A stretch of 64,000 nucleotides of DNA. Source: Planctomycetota bacterium (lineage in GTDB: Bacteria > Planctomycetota > Phycisphaerae > WQYP01). The translations under genes and the position numbers were made by a program. Shown piece after piece: positions 31,316-41,454 of the stretch. The stretch lies in the NCBI GenBank assembly GCA_021790385.1, contig JAJYDW010000005.1, positions 1 through 64,000 of the forward strand. Direction: 5' to 3'. Under the pieces are notes generated by a model that saw nothing but the letters and a program-made list of their open reading frames with translations, was not told the origin of the DNA and searched no databases. Every line of letters begins with the position of its first letter. Position 1 is the first letter of the stretch.

Positions 31316-32800
31316 TTATGGCGTAAGGCCCAGCCGGGTGTATTGTTCCAGCGGGGCTTCATAATTTTTCAGATGGGCTTTGAGCCGCTGAATAAAATGG
31401 CTTTCAATCCCCTCATCGGTCAGCGGATGTTGCTGGTTAGGGTCGTGGAGTAAATCCCATAACTGATGCGGCCGGTCATATCCGTCCTCCTTCGTGGGGG
31501 CTTGGGGTACGCGGCCCGGCGTGGGAATTTTATACAGTGGCAAGTTATAGGTATGGCCAAAATACCGGCCCATTTCAATGTGTTCATGCACGGACCGTGG
31601 AAACCATCTATTCATGCCGGCCACGGGCATGGCGGTATAGGCATGGAGCGGACCGCCATCGGGATTGATAGGATTACGCATGTAAAAATAGCGGCCATCG
31701 GTAATGTTGGTGGCCATGCCGAAATAGCCCAAAATACCGTCTTTGCGTACGGGCTGGCCGGCGATGGCGGGCCGAAGTGAGCGGCCATGGACAAACGGCG
31801 GTGGGGGCACACCGAAATAGTCCAGAAAAGTGGGCATGATGTCAATGGTCTGGGTCATGGTACTGATGCGGCCTGACGACGGGTTGCCACCGGGTGGTTT
31901 TATAATCAGGGGAATTCGTCCAATTTCGCGGTAAACGGGCATGAACACCTTCATCCAGAAGCCGTGTTCAGCGAGCATGGTACCATGGTCGGTGGTGAAA
32001 ATGATCAGGGTTTCATCGAAAATACCAATTTCCTCGAGCTTGGCGAGTATTTTGCCCAGCCAGAAATCCGTCATGGTAAGCAGACCGGCGTAACATTTGC
32101 GGATGTGCTCGACCGCCGCCGGGGATTCTTTAACCACGTCATATTTGGGCCAGTCAAAAAGAGGACCGTCCCAGGTATCATGGTACAAGTCGCGATATTG
32201 TTGGGTGCAATAGAAAGGCTCGTGCGGGTCAAATATCTCCACCTGCATAAACCAATTATCCGCATGACGATTATCTTCCAGCCATTGTATCGCACTGGCG
32301 GCCGTGCGGTGGCCGGAAAAATCTTCTTCCCGCAGTTGGCGCAGACGGTTTTTATAGTTCTGGTCATCGCGTGGGGTTACACGAGGATCAAGTCTTTCCG
32401 GCATGGCGGGGCGATCGACCAGAGAAACCCAGGGGTCATATTCCTGGCCGCGGAACAGCTCCCAGGTGTTAAATGCGGTGTGATAGTTCTCGCCGCCGAG
32501 TTCAAAATAATGGTAATGATCGGTTAATAAATGGGTAAAAATGCCTTGATTCTGGAGGATTCGGGGCAGGACATCATCGTAGGGTTCAACAGGGCCCCAA
32601 CCGCGATAGATAAAATTATACTGGCCGGTGGTAAATTCCCGTCTGGCCGGCATACAAGGCAGCGAACCGACCCAATGGTTATCAAATTGCAGACCGCAGC
32701 CTGCCAAACGGTCAATATTGGGTGTTTTTACCCACGGGCTTCCGTAACACCCCAGGTAATCCTGCCGGACGGTATCCAGCACCAAAAACAACGCTTTCAT
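31316..32800 (-). CDS. Type I sulfatase
   Basis: VLDTVRQDYLGCYGSPWVKTPNIDRLA; LPCMPARREFTTGQ (C-x-P-x-R formylglycine motif); FTTDHGTMLAEHGFW. Confidence 0.93.
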   Translation of the reverse strand: MKALFLVLDTVRQDYLGCYGSPWVKTPNIDRLAGCGLQFDNHWVGSLPCMPARREFTTGQYNFIYRGWGPVEPYDDVLPRILQNQGIFTHLLTDHYHYFELGGENYHTAFNTWELFRGQEYDPWVSLVDRPAMPERLDPRVTPRDDQNYKNRLRQLREEDFSGHRTAASAIQWLEDNRHADNWFMQVEIFDPHEPFYCTQQYRDLYHDTWDGPLFDWPKYDVVKESPAAVEHIRKCYAGLLTMTDFWLGKILAKLEEIGIFDETLIIFTTDHGTMLAEHGFWMKVFMPVYREIGRIPLIIKPPGGNPSSGRISTMTQTIDIMPTFLDYFGVPPPPFVHGRSLRPAIAGQPVRKDGILGYFGMATNITDGRYFYMRNPINPDGGPLHAYTAMPVAGMNRWFPRSVHEHIEMGRYFGHTYNLPLYKIPTPGRVPQAPTKEDGYDRPHQLWDLLHDPNQQHPLTDEGIESHFIQRLKAHLKNYEAPLEQYTRLGLTP

Positions 32801-32893
32801 AGAGTGTATCTCCGTGCCATGGCCGCAACGCGGAACCACTGAATTATAACAGAATATCGCGGAGAGAAGGAATTAGCATCATTCAATTTAATT

Positions 32894-32911
32894 CAGAATA
32901 AACTTATTCCA
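32894..32911. promoter_or_regulatory. 18-bp palindrome variant CAGAATAA-AC-TTATTCCA
   Basis: Two mismatches to consensus TGGAATAANNTTATTCCA; between divergent sulfatase and prepilin genes; 32 bp from -35 TTGCCA. Confidence 0.65.
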
Positions 32912-32943
32912 ATATATTGTGTTTATAGTCTGATTCATTTTCC

Positions 32944-32972
32944 TTGCCATGAACGGGAAATCATGTTAGGAT
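32944..32972 (+). promoter_or_regulatory. Sigma70-like promoter TTGCCA-17-TAGGAT
   Basis: Read at 32944-32949 and 32967-32972. Confidence 0.5.
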
Positions 32973-33070
32973 GATGATAAGGATGGCCGATAACCAAAGA
33001 GGTGGAGTGTAACTGCTACGTTTTTGGGCGGCCCAGGTGCTCGGCGGTTGATGAAAATCAGGTGGCAGCC

Positions 33071-33892
33071 ATGCCAAAAAGGAATCAGAAAGCCTTTACA
33101 TTGGTGGAACTGCTGGTGGTGATTTTGATCATTGCCATTTTAATCGCTCTTTTACTGCCGGCACTGGGGGCAGCAAGACAACTGGCGTATACGGTAGACT
33201 GCGAATCGAACTTAAGACAGATCGGCCTGGCTGCCCAAATGTATGAAAGTACGTACGATGATTTTATCCCCTGCCAGCAAAACTACGGCCCCCCAGCTTA
33301 TTCAGGCATGCTTACGTGGGATAAGCAGTTGTATGAGTTTTTGAGCGGCCGATCGCTGACGCCGCAGCAGATCAACCACGATCTTCCGGCGACGATGCGA
33401 TTGCCGGTTTTTATGTGCCCGGATGATATTCGCGCCAGCCAAATTGGAGCGTCCTATCTCTATAATCAAGCCCCATTGTCGTATGCCATTGTTCAAGGCC
33501 CCATTTTTACGCCTGGCGGTCCCGGAATTTATGGGCTTATTGCTCCGGGGCAGGCACCTTACAGTACCGGCCAAGGGCCGACGGGCAGTTCACTGCCTGA
33601 CCCATCGGGCACACTTTATTGCACCGACAGCTTTGGCTTCTGTGATCAGTTTGCCGACCCGCCTTCTGCAACGGCCGGGGCTTTTCAGGGCAACACATCG
33701 CCACCAAATTTTGTACGTAACCAGTATCAGGATGCCTGGACGGGCCAACTGCTGACACCGCCGCATAGCGGCGGCACGTACAATTATTTATACCTTGATT
33801 GGCATGTGGAAAATAAACGCTACCAGGACACCGTTGGCACCGGTACGGTCGCCGTTCCCCGTGGCGCATGGACGGTTGCCGCCGGCGACTGA
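33071..33892 (+). CDS. Prepilin-type N-terminal cleavage/methylation protein (DUF1559-like)
   Basis: [33 protein letters not shown]-terminal [34 protein letters not shown]. Confidence 0.92.
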   Translation: MPKRNQKAFTLVELLVVILIIAILIALLLPALGAARQLAYTVDCESNLRQIGLAAQMYESTYDDFIPCQQNYGPPAYSGMLTWDKQLYEFLSGRSLTPQQINHDLPATMRLPVFMCPDDIRASQIGASYLYNQAPLSYAIVQGPIFTPGGPGIYGLIAPGQAPYSTGQGPTGSSLPDPSGTLYCTDSFGFCDQFADPPSATAGAFQGNTSPPNFVRNQYQDAWTGQLLTPPHSGGTYNYLYLDWHVENKRYQDTVGTGTVAVPRGAWTVAAGD

Positions 33893-34494
33893 AAAGAGCC
33901 TCGATTTACACCGCATCTGATGCACAACGTGTTGCTGCCGGCATGGTTGCGGCCAAGGCCATTGACCTGATAATCCTTACCTGATGACCCACAGCCGCTC
34001 TGCCCGCCGGCTTTACATCCATCGTTAACACACCGGTAGCTTTTAACAGTCTGTACGACGATCGGCGGCAGCCTACGGCGTTGGCTCTGACAGCAAGTTC
34101 ATAGGCGAAACGTCTTTTATGCCATATTGTGTCTGGCGCAGCTTAATAGGCCGCATGGCACCCCGTTTGATCCATGTGCCATTGGCAACGTGCAGGTTCT
34201 TGGAAACTTAACTGCTGAAACATTCATTGGTAAGAGTTGCTGCACAGGGAGGCACGCAGTGGCCATTGCACGCCATCGCGGGGTGGCCAAAATCCGCTCA
34301 ATAGCATAATGCCTCTGTCACCTGCGTAAATGAGAGGCAGGGTAATCCAATCTCTTATGCCCAACTCGTGGAATTGATGGCGACGATACGCTTGAGAGAG
34401 CCTCTGTCTGCAGCGATCAGGATCGCCGCGACGCTGAACATCGGGGTTATGTGCATATCACCTGGAGAAGAAATTAGTATCATCCTATGTGATA

Positions 34495-34512
34495 TAGAAT
34501 AAGCTTATTCCA
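34495..34512. promoter_or_regulatory. 18-bp palindrome variant TAGAATAA-GC-TTATTCCA
   Basis: One mismatch to consensus; 31 bp upstream of -35 TTGCTA. Confidence 0.7.
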
Positions 34513-34543
34513 AAATAACTATCCAACTTCTAATTATTTATCC

Positions 34544-34572
34544 TTGCTATCCATGGGAACACATGGTAGTAT
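34544..34572 (+). promoter_or_regulatory. Sigma70-like promoter TTGCTA-17-TAGTAT
   Basis: Read at 34544-34549 and 34567-34572. Confidence 0.55.
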
Positions 34573-34637
34573 AAAATTGAAGGGTAACCGATAACCCCAA
34601 GCGGTGGAGTGCAACTGCGGTGTTTTTGGACGGCCAT

Positions 34638-34723
34638 ATAAAAATCTGCACTATGCCCAAACTATCGGCCGGGGAGCGTTGGCTGTACCGGAAGGAATGT
34701 GGAGTGTGGCGGCCGGCGATTAG
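34638..34723 (+). pseudogene. C-terminal scar of a prepilin-type (DUF1559-like) gene
   Basis: PYKNLHYAQTIGRGALAVPEGMWSVAAGD* matches the end of the 33071 gene ([29 protein letters not shown]). Its leader also resembles that of the 33071 gene, but the prepilin body is missing. Confidence 0.75.
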
Positions 34724-34867
34724 GTGATCTTGGCGCGGTATTGAAAAAGTGGTTATTACTCTTGAGGAGTTATCATAAGTGTTAAAATTTCGGAAATTGA
34801 ACGTAGTTGCGGTGCTGGTAATTATATTGGCCCTGGCTGGAGGCAGCGCGTGCCGGGCGGCCCAGGC
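34694..34867 (+). repeat. Duplicated cassette copy A: prepilin tail + RBS region + start + signal peptide
   Basis: Near-identical to 38317-38491 by eye, including GTGTTAAAATTTCGGAAATTGAACGTAGTTGCGGTG and ATTATATTGGCCCTGGCTGGAGGCAGCGCGTGCCGG. Confidence 0.9.
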
Positions 34868-37800
34868 GGGTCAAACCGCCAAACCAGATACTCTGGCGGC
34901 CCAACGGCTGCTGCAACTGCTGGAGTTAAATCCGGGTCAGATGGCGAAGGATGCACTGCGCTTTCGGCCGCAACTGGTGCAGGTTTCCAAACTATATTCA
35001 GCCGGGCACTATCGCCGGGCGCTGGACACTTTTTACAGTTATTACCTAAGCAAGTTTACGGCCCCGCAGAATTATGGTCTGCCCAGTGCATTGGCCAGTC
35101 CGTATCTGGCGTGGGGTTGCCGGCCTTTTTACTGCGTTCCGCCGCTGTTTAGCGCCCACACGCCGCCAAAAACAATTGTGGCTGCGGCCAATGATCTGGT
35201 CAAAGGTATCATGAACCTTAATGGGCAGGAGGTTCATATCGGTCCGCCGGGCACAGTCAACTGGAATTATCCATTTCCCGCCGGCCAGCGTGTACCGGCC
35301 ATGTTAAAGCATCCGCAATTGCATCACTGGCAGGTGAATCCTAATCCGGAGCTCTTCACGCTGGGTGGATTTAATCCACTGGTCCAAGCCTACATGCTTA
35401 CCCATAAAAAGATATACCTGATAACCTGGGCGGCATACCTGCAGGATTGGTGTACGCATTGTCATTACCTGGGAGAACTCAATCCGCTGTTTGTGCCGGA
35501 TGGCGTTAATGCCCAACTCGGCGCAATGCCCATCAGCTTTATGCGCTTGCTGGAAGGTATAAAAAGTGTGAATCCAGATATTCAAAAGTATGTGCCGCCG
35601 GCGCTTTTTGCGGTGGCTTTGCGAAAAATGTACCTGGAATGTCTGCTGCCCGGCGTAGCTTATATTCGTTCCAACACTCACAATTGGACACCGGCTTCCA
35701 GTGCTGGCCTGATTAACCCGGTTGTGTTTGACGAGTTTAGCGGATCGGCCACGTTGTTTCGCAACATTGCCCGGCGCAGCATTGAAAATGTGGAAACCAC
35801 ACAAGCGTTCCGCGACGGCTCGGAAACGCAGGAAGACCCCTGGTATGATCAATTTGATTATGCCAATATCTGGTGGATGATGCGACTGCTGGATTCACGC
35901 TGCCTGATGGTGCCACCCTGGCAGATGATTTCCTGGGAATCGGCGGTGGCCAACAATCCATTTTTTCATCAGGATGTGCAGCGTCTGCTGCGCCGCAAAA
36001 ATACATTTTTAACACATCTGCAAACTCCGCAGGGTGAGTGGCCCATCACGTTCCGAGGAGATCAGCGTCGGGCCGGTGCAATGCCCTACCCATATGCGCC
36101 TCAGGCCTGGAATAATCCGGTAAATGCGGCGATTATGGAGGCCATCTTTAATCCTACGGCGGGCGTTGCGCCGCCGTATACCTGCGATTGGTTTCCTTAT
36201 ATCGGCTTGGCCATTATACGCGATGGGTGGAAGCCCACCAGTAGTTATGGAGCCTTGTTTTGCTCGCCGCATCCGCCGGGTTACGGAGCTTATCGTGGTC
36301 GCAGTGATAACAACAGTTTTGGCCTGGCAGCTTATGGTCAGGACTTGCTGGTGAACAATACCACCGGCCATTATATGTACCCAACTTCGCCGATGAAAGT
36401 GAATGGTTTTAACCAGTTTTTTGAGACCGGCATCTATAAAGTTCCGTCGCCGGAAGGCCATAAATCTTATGAAGTTCACGCCTGGCACACTCCGGCTCCC
36501 TGGCTGTGGTATGCCTCTTCCACGCTGAACCTGGCCGAGGGCATTTACGCCGGCCGCTGGGGCGATTTGCAGCGTCCGCGCACCGTGGCCGGCCCGTACG
36601 GCCCGGATCAAAGTATGCAGGGCACCCTGACCAAGGCCCAAACCTTTGGCGGGGTGATATTTCAGCGACAGGTGATGCAGGTACGCCGGGCAAAGCTGTG
36701 GATTGTTACCGATCGGCTGCTTACCAAAAAGAATAACCACTACACGCAGATCTGGCGTTTGCCGATTTCGCCGACGCCTTCTTCATATCCGAGAGCATTT
36801 AAGCTATCGCATATTCATATCAATGCGGCGGACAGGTCCATCATCACGGACCAGCCCAATGGGCATGGCAAGTGGAGGCCGATTCCCAAGGCCAATATGC
36901 AGTTGTTGCAATTCAGTCTGGCCCATCTGGCTTATTCTTCAAAGTTGGTCGTTCAGCCGCCCATGGTCTGGAAAACACGCAAATTTTATGTTCATCCAAA
37001 CCTGGATCGCATTGCCGTGAAATGGCATGGCAGGGGTAACCAGCAAATTGTTACGGCGATTCTGGTGGTGCCACCGGGATCCACCCAGGGCATGAAAAAA
37101 CTGCATCAAATCACCAGCGGCAAACAAGGAATTGGTTTTCAGGCGGTAACACCCGATGGCCTGCAGGTGGCGTATCTGGCTTCGCCCAGGGCGGAGGATG
37201 TTTTATCTTTGCCGCAAATGACGATCCATGGACGGGCGCTGCTTCTGGCCGGCAGCCAGGGCATGGCCCTGGGTTGCAGCAGCATCAGCGTGGGAGGGAA
37301 AGCGGTGCATGCAGGCTACCGCAACTTTGCATTCCACCTGGTGGGCGGCAGATTAGCCGACGTGCATCCGATTCATCGGCCGATTGTACCGGTGAAAATT
37401 ATGCCTGATACCACGGCCTTTGTTGGACACTTGAAAGTAACCCTAAGTACACCTACTGCGGGCGTAGAAATTCGGTATACCACCAATGGGGCCAATCCAA
37501 CGCCACAATCACCTTTGTACACCAGGCCCTTTACCCTTGATCACACCGCCAAGGTGCAGGCCCGGGCCTATCGACCGGGAGTAACATCCAATCCGATGAC
37601 CTTAAGCGGCATCCATGCCACCCCTGCTACCGAGGCGATATTTCATAAAATTCACGTGCAGCCGGCATTGCCTTTCTGGATGGCCAGAGTTTGTAAGCCT
37701 GGCGTAGAATGTGCATATTATCAGGCCGGCTGGCAACAGATGTGGTTGAACCTGCAAAATCTCAAACCCCAGAAAACCGGCGTGGTGGGCCACCTGTGGG

Positions 37801-38252
37801 CCATGAAATTTATTCCCGCCGACAATCCGCCGGTGGGAATGGCGGCAGCCCCGCGCAAAAAGTATTACGCGCTAGTGTATCATGGTTATTTAAACGTGCC
37901 GACAACCGGGGTGTATACCCTGCATGCGCCCAAAGTTTATTACATTGCCAGCACAGATCCTGGCTACCAGTTGCGGGTATATGTAGGCCAGCAGTTAATC
38001 GAGTGGAATCCATCCGAGCGCGTTCACGCTTTTGGCAACTGGAGCGTGGCTTTGGCCAAAGGGATGCATAAGTTTAAGATTGTGTATATCGATTACCGGA
38101 CGAATTCAACCGAGCGGCTGAATTATCCGGGCATCCGCGATTACATCTGGGATGGGGTCAGGCCGAACCTGGAGATTTCCGGTCCGGGTGTAAAGAAACA
38201 GCCAATCCCTACGACCTGGCTGCAATACCGTCCGCAGAAGACGGGCAAGTGA
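34779..38252 (+). CDS. Large secreted heparinase II/III-like polysaccharide lyase with CHB_HEX-type and PA14-like C-terminal domains
   Basis: Signal peptide MLKFRKLNVVAVLVIILALAGGSACRAAQA (GTG start); ARRSIENVETTQAFRDGSETQEDPWYDQF; GRSDNNSFGLAAYGQDLLVN; VTLSTPTAGVEIRYTTNGANPTPQSPLYTRPF; PTTGVYTLHAPKVYYIASTDPG. Confidence 0.75.
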   Translation: MLKFRKLNVVAVLVIILALAGGSACRAAQAGQTAKPDTLAAQRLLQLLELNPGQMAKDALRFRPQLVQVSKLYSAGHYRRALDTFYSYYLSKFTAPQNYGLPSALASPYLAWGCRPFYCVPPLFSAHTPPKTIVAAANDLVKGIMNLNGQEVHIGPPGTVNWNYPFPAGQRVPAMLKHPQLHHWQVNPNPELFTLGGFNPLVQAYMLTHKKIYLITWAAYLQDWCTHCHYLGELNPLFVPDGVNAQLGAMPISFMRLLEGIKSVNPDIQKYVPPALFAVALRKMYLECLLPGVAYIRSNTHNWTPASSAGLINPVVFDEFSGSATLFRNIARRSIENVETTQAFRDGSETQEDPWYDQFDYANIWWMMRLLDSRCLMVPPWQMISWESAVANNPFFHQDVQRLLRRKNTFLTHLQTPQGEWPITFRGDQRRAGAMPYPYAPQAWNNPVNAAIMEAIFNPTAGVAPPYTCDWFPYIGLAIIRDGWKPTSSYGALFCSPHPPGYGAYRGRSDNNSFGLAAYGQDLLVNNTTGHYMYPTSPMKVNGFNQFFETGIYKVPSPEGHKSYEVHAWHTPAPWLWYASSTLNLAEGIYAGRWGDLQRPRTVAGPYGPDQSMQGTLTKAQTFGGVIFQRQVMQVRRAKLWIVTDRLLTKKNNHYTQIWRLPISPTPSSYPRAFKLSHIHINAADRSIITDQPNGHGKWRPIPKANMQLLQFSLAHLAYSSKLVVQPPMVWKTRKFYVHPNLDRIAVKWHGRGNQQIVTAILVVPPGSTQGMKKLHQITSGKQGIGFQAVTPDGLQVAYLASPRAEDVLSLPQMTIHGRALLLAGSQGMALGCSSISVGGKAVHAGYRNFAFHLVGGRLADVHPIHRPIVPVKIMPDTTAFVGHLKVTLSTPTAGVEIRYTTNGANPTPQSPLYTRPFTLDHTAKVQARAYRPGVTSNPMTLSGIHATPATEAIFHKIHVQPALPFWMARVCKPGVECAYYQAGWQQMWLNLQNLKPQKTGVVGHLWAMKFIPADNPPVGMAAAPRKKYYALVYHGYLNVPTTGVYTLHAPKVYYIASTDPGYQLRVYVGQQLIEWNPSERVHAFGNWSVALAKGMHKFKIVYIDYRTNSTERLNYPGIRDYIWDGVRPNLEISGPGVKKQPIPTTWLQYRPQKTGK

Positions 38253-38316
38253 ATGCTGCCGGCGGCAGCGAATTTGCACGCCAAGGAGTATTTTGATGCC
38301 TTGGGGAAAAGCTTAA

Positions 38317-38491
38317 GGAATGTGGACGCTGGCTGCCGGCGATTAGGCGGTCTTGACGCGGTGTTGAAAAAAGTGGTTACTACTCTTGAAGGAGTTATCA
38401 TAGTGTTAAAATTTCGGAAATTGAACGTAGTTGCGGTGTCGGTAATTATATTGGCCCTGGCTGGAGGCAGCGCGTGCCGGGTGGCCCAGGC
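38317..38491 (+). repeat. Duplicated cassette copy B: prepilin tail + RBS region + start + signal peptide
   Basis: Counterpart of 34694-34867; preceded by another prepilin tail fragment (NLHAKEYFDALGKSL / GMWTLAAGD*). Confidence 0.9.
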
Positions 38492-39797
38492 AGCAAGCCC
38501 TGCCGGCAGGGAACATACCGCAGATATGCGCTGGTGGAAGCAGGCTCGCTTTGGCATGTTTATTCACTGGGGTATTTACAGCCAGGCAGCGGGCTATTGG
38601 CAGGGCAAATCCATACCTGGAGATGGCGCGTGGATCATGGATCAGGCTCATCTGACACGGAAAGCCTAAAGCACGCTGCCTGCACAGTTTGATCCGGTTG
38701 ATTTCAACGCGAACCGGTGGGTCCGCATGGCCAGGCGGGCGGGGGTCAAATACATCGTGATCACCTCAAAACATCACGACGGTTTTTGCATGTTCCATAC
38801 CAGGGCCACGCATTTTAACGTAGTCGATGACACACCCTGGCACAAGGATCCGCTGGCCATGCTGGCGAAAGCCTGCAAAAAATACGGCATCCGCTTTTGC
38901 ACCTATTATTCGATTCAGGACTGACATAGCCGCTACACGCTGCCGGCTATCGGCAATCCGAATCAGGGGCATCCAACGTGGCAGCCCATGCGGTTTACCG
39001 CCAATGGCGGCGGTGAAAAGTACGTGCATTATGTGCAGCGGCAGGTGGGCGAATTGATCCGCCAATACCATCCAGGCATCATCTGGTTTGATAATTTCTA
39101 TGTGAAACCGTGGGTAACACGGCACGGCCGGCATATTGCCGGCTGGACCTATTCCTATGCCAAGCAGGTGTTTGATGATGTGCGTAAGCTGGATCCAACG
39201 GTGATTGTCAACAATCGGCTGGATTATGGCTTGGGAGATTACAAAACTCCGGAACAGCACATTCCGCCACAGGGCTTGCCGGGCGCGTGGGAAACCTGCA
39301 TGACCATCAACGGGACCTGGGGTTATAAACGCGATGATCATCACTGGAAAACGCCGGCAATACTAATTACCAACCTGATCAAATGCGCCAGCGGAGGCGG
39401 AAATTTTCTACTGAATGTAGGCCCCACGGGCAAAGGCCTCATCCCGCAACCGGAAGTTCAGCGGATGCGGGCGATAGGTAAGTGGCTTAAAGTAAACGGC
39501 CAGGCCATTTATGGTTCGCATCGCACGCCATTTGCCAAGGCTTTACCATTTGGTTATGCGACGCAAAAACCGGGAATGCTATTTTTAGAAGTTACCCGCT
39601 GGCCTCATCACCAGCCACTGCTGGTGCCGATACGCAATAAAATACAAAGAGCGTATGTACTTGGGTTCCCGCAAGTGAAAGTAAAAGTGAAAAATGAACC
39701 ACGCGGCTGTTTGTTGTATCTGCCCGGCAAAATGCCCGATCCTGTGGCCACGGTTATCGCTTTGAAAATATCGGGTGCGCCGCATCCGTTGCCGTAA
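38403..39797 (+). pseudogene. GH29 alpha-L-fucosidase interrupted by two in-frame stops
   Basis: Same reading frame throughout. TAA at 38667-38669 (TRKA*STLPAQFDPVDFN) and TGA at 38922-38924 (YYSIQD*HSRYTLP); ORFs 38253, 38727 and 38988 all lie in one frame; RFGMFIHWGIYS and GGGNFLLNVGPTGKGLI motifs present. Confidence 0.88.
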
Positions 39798-39903
39798 AAT
39801 CTATCGCCGCTGGAGGTATGGGCTGCTTCAATAACGGCTTTGGCTGACTTTGGCCAGGCTATGATGAGAACGGGCGAAAATAAGGCTTTTTCGCCTGGGC
39901 CGG

Positions 39904-41202
39904 TCAGCTATTTTCGTCGGCCACCGCCTTAAACCATTGCACCAGTTTGTAATTGGGTTGCCATTGGCCATGCGCTGGTACCACCGTGGCGTTGGCATAG
40001 AGCATGGTCAGTGCATACTGAGCATATTTGGCGGCGCGCACGGGGTTGCCGATAATTTTATATTGTCGTCCGCCGGAATAGGCGCTAAGCAGCACGCGAT
40101 TCCGGCGCATCAATTGCCAGGACTTTTGCATAAAGGTGGGGCTTAGCGGGGCGGTGGCCATGAAATCATTCCATTGTTCCAGAACTACGGGATGTTGCAT
40201 GCAGGCGAGGGTGTAGTCGGCGTTAGTGAGTTTGGCGGGCTGTTTCCAATGAGAGGCAAAATGACCATCGAGTGGCTTTTTGATCCAGTCATTGAGTACC
40301 GGGCTTTGGCTCCATTCGGTACTTAGGAATGGCTTATCGGTGAGTGTACGGGCGAAGGTTAGTTGCCGGTGCATGGAGGCAACATCTTTAACATAAAGAT
40401 GCAGGTCCAGGGCGGAAATATGGCTGTTGCGATTGGTCCACGCGCACAGGTCATGGGTAAAACCGGTACAAGCCTTGATCCAGTTGGTAGAGGCGGCGTT
40501 GCAGCTCATCACCTGCGGGAGAATGTTAATGGCCGGGGCAGAAATTGGCAGGGTGGGGCGGATTTTGTGGATTTCCCGGGCCACGGCGGAGTACCAGGTC
40601 AATACAGGAATGGTGCCGTTGGCAGATCGGTGCCAATTGGACTCTTTAAGAAAGGTTAAAGGTTCGTTATCCAGTGTTACGTAGTAGAGTTGATCACCCA
40701 TGATGTGCATGAATTGCCGAACCAGTTGCAGCCATTGCCGGCCGCGGGGTGAATTCACTGCGGGTATAGGCAAGGCTTGTCCCCAATTGCCCCACAAAAA
40801 CGTTACCACCGGTTTGATACCCGCCTTATGGAGAGCCCGGATGACCGCAAAGGACCAGGGCCACGGGCCATGGCCGGCCTGGGCCGTCAGTGCCTGCGGA
40901 AGTATTTTTTGCAGCACTACAATGGGCACAATCAACCGTACCGCATGGGCGTCAATAGCCCGGGCCTCATGCAGAGATGGCACATCAAAGCCACCAAATA
41001 TGGTTGAGTGTGGCAACTTGCGTATGGATGCCTCAAGAGGTGGGGAGGCAAGAGAAGCTACAGATAGTGCGGTGCCGGTGGCGAGCATTTCGCGTACAAA
41101 ATGGCGGCGGGAAACCGGTTGAGTCGTCATGACGGGCTGGCCGGAATTTTCCGGTGTTATCTGGAGCATTGTGGACGGTAAAGGAATTTGAGAGATCGTC
41201 AT
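39904..41202 (-). CDS. Secreted TIM-barrel glycoside-hydrolase-like protein with twin-arginine-like signal
   Basis: SRRHFVREMLATGTALSVASLASPPLEA; VRLIVPIVVLQK, YYVTLDNEPLTF, DKPFLSTEWSQSP (acid/nucleophile-like positions). Confidence 0.65.
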   Translation of the reverse strand: MTISQIPLPSTMLQITPENSGQPVMTTQPVSRRHFVREMLATGTALSVASLASPPLEASIRKLPHSTIFGGFDVPSLHEARAIDAHAVRLIVPIVVLQKILPQALTAQAGHGPWPWSFAVIRALHKAGIKPVVTFLWGNWGQALPIPAVNSPRGRQWLQLVRQFMHIMGDQLYYVTLDNEPLTFLKESNWHRSANGTIPVLTWYSAVAREIHKIRPTLPISAPAINILPQVMSCNAASTNWIKACTGFTHDLCAWTNRNSHISALDLHLYVKDVASMHRQLTFARTLTDKPFLSTEWSQSPVLNDWIKKPLDGHFASHWKQPAKLTNADYTLACMQHPVVLEQWNDFMATAPLSPTFMQKSWQLMRRNRVLLSAYSGGRQYKIIGNPVRAAKYAQYALTMLYANATVVPAHGQWQPNYKLVQWFKAVADENS

Positions 41203-41405
41203 GGTGTTATTCTCCAAAAGATATTTTCCGGGCTGCAGGACCATTTGAAAACTCCAACGACAGCGTTTGCGGGCTGCGGATAAGCTGCTAAGCGGTGGCG
41301 GTTATACCCAATTCGACCACTGGTAATAGCTGTGGGCCAGGTTCGCAGCCGCAATCGAACGAACCAATCATAACCTGCAAAAATGACAATGCAAGCGCAA
41401 TATAT

Positions 41406-41423
41406 TGGAATAATCTTATTCCA
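41406..41423. promoter_or_regulatory. 18-bp palindrome TGGAATAA-TC-TTATTCCA
   Basis: Perfect 8-bp arms; 31 bp upstream of -35 TTGACA; lies between divergent genes. Confidence 0.75.
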
Positions 41424-41454
41424 AAATAATATTTATTTTTTGGAGTTTTTTTGC

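Noticed and set aside
38403-39797. Genuine stop-codon recoding (TGA as Trp) as the main explanation
   Set aside because: A TAA also interrupts the same gene, and TGA and TAA terminate other clear genes in the window; pseudogenisation or sequence error is simpler.
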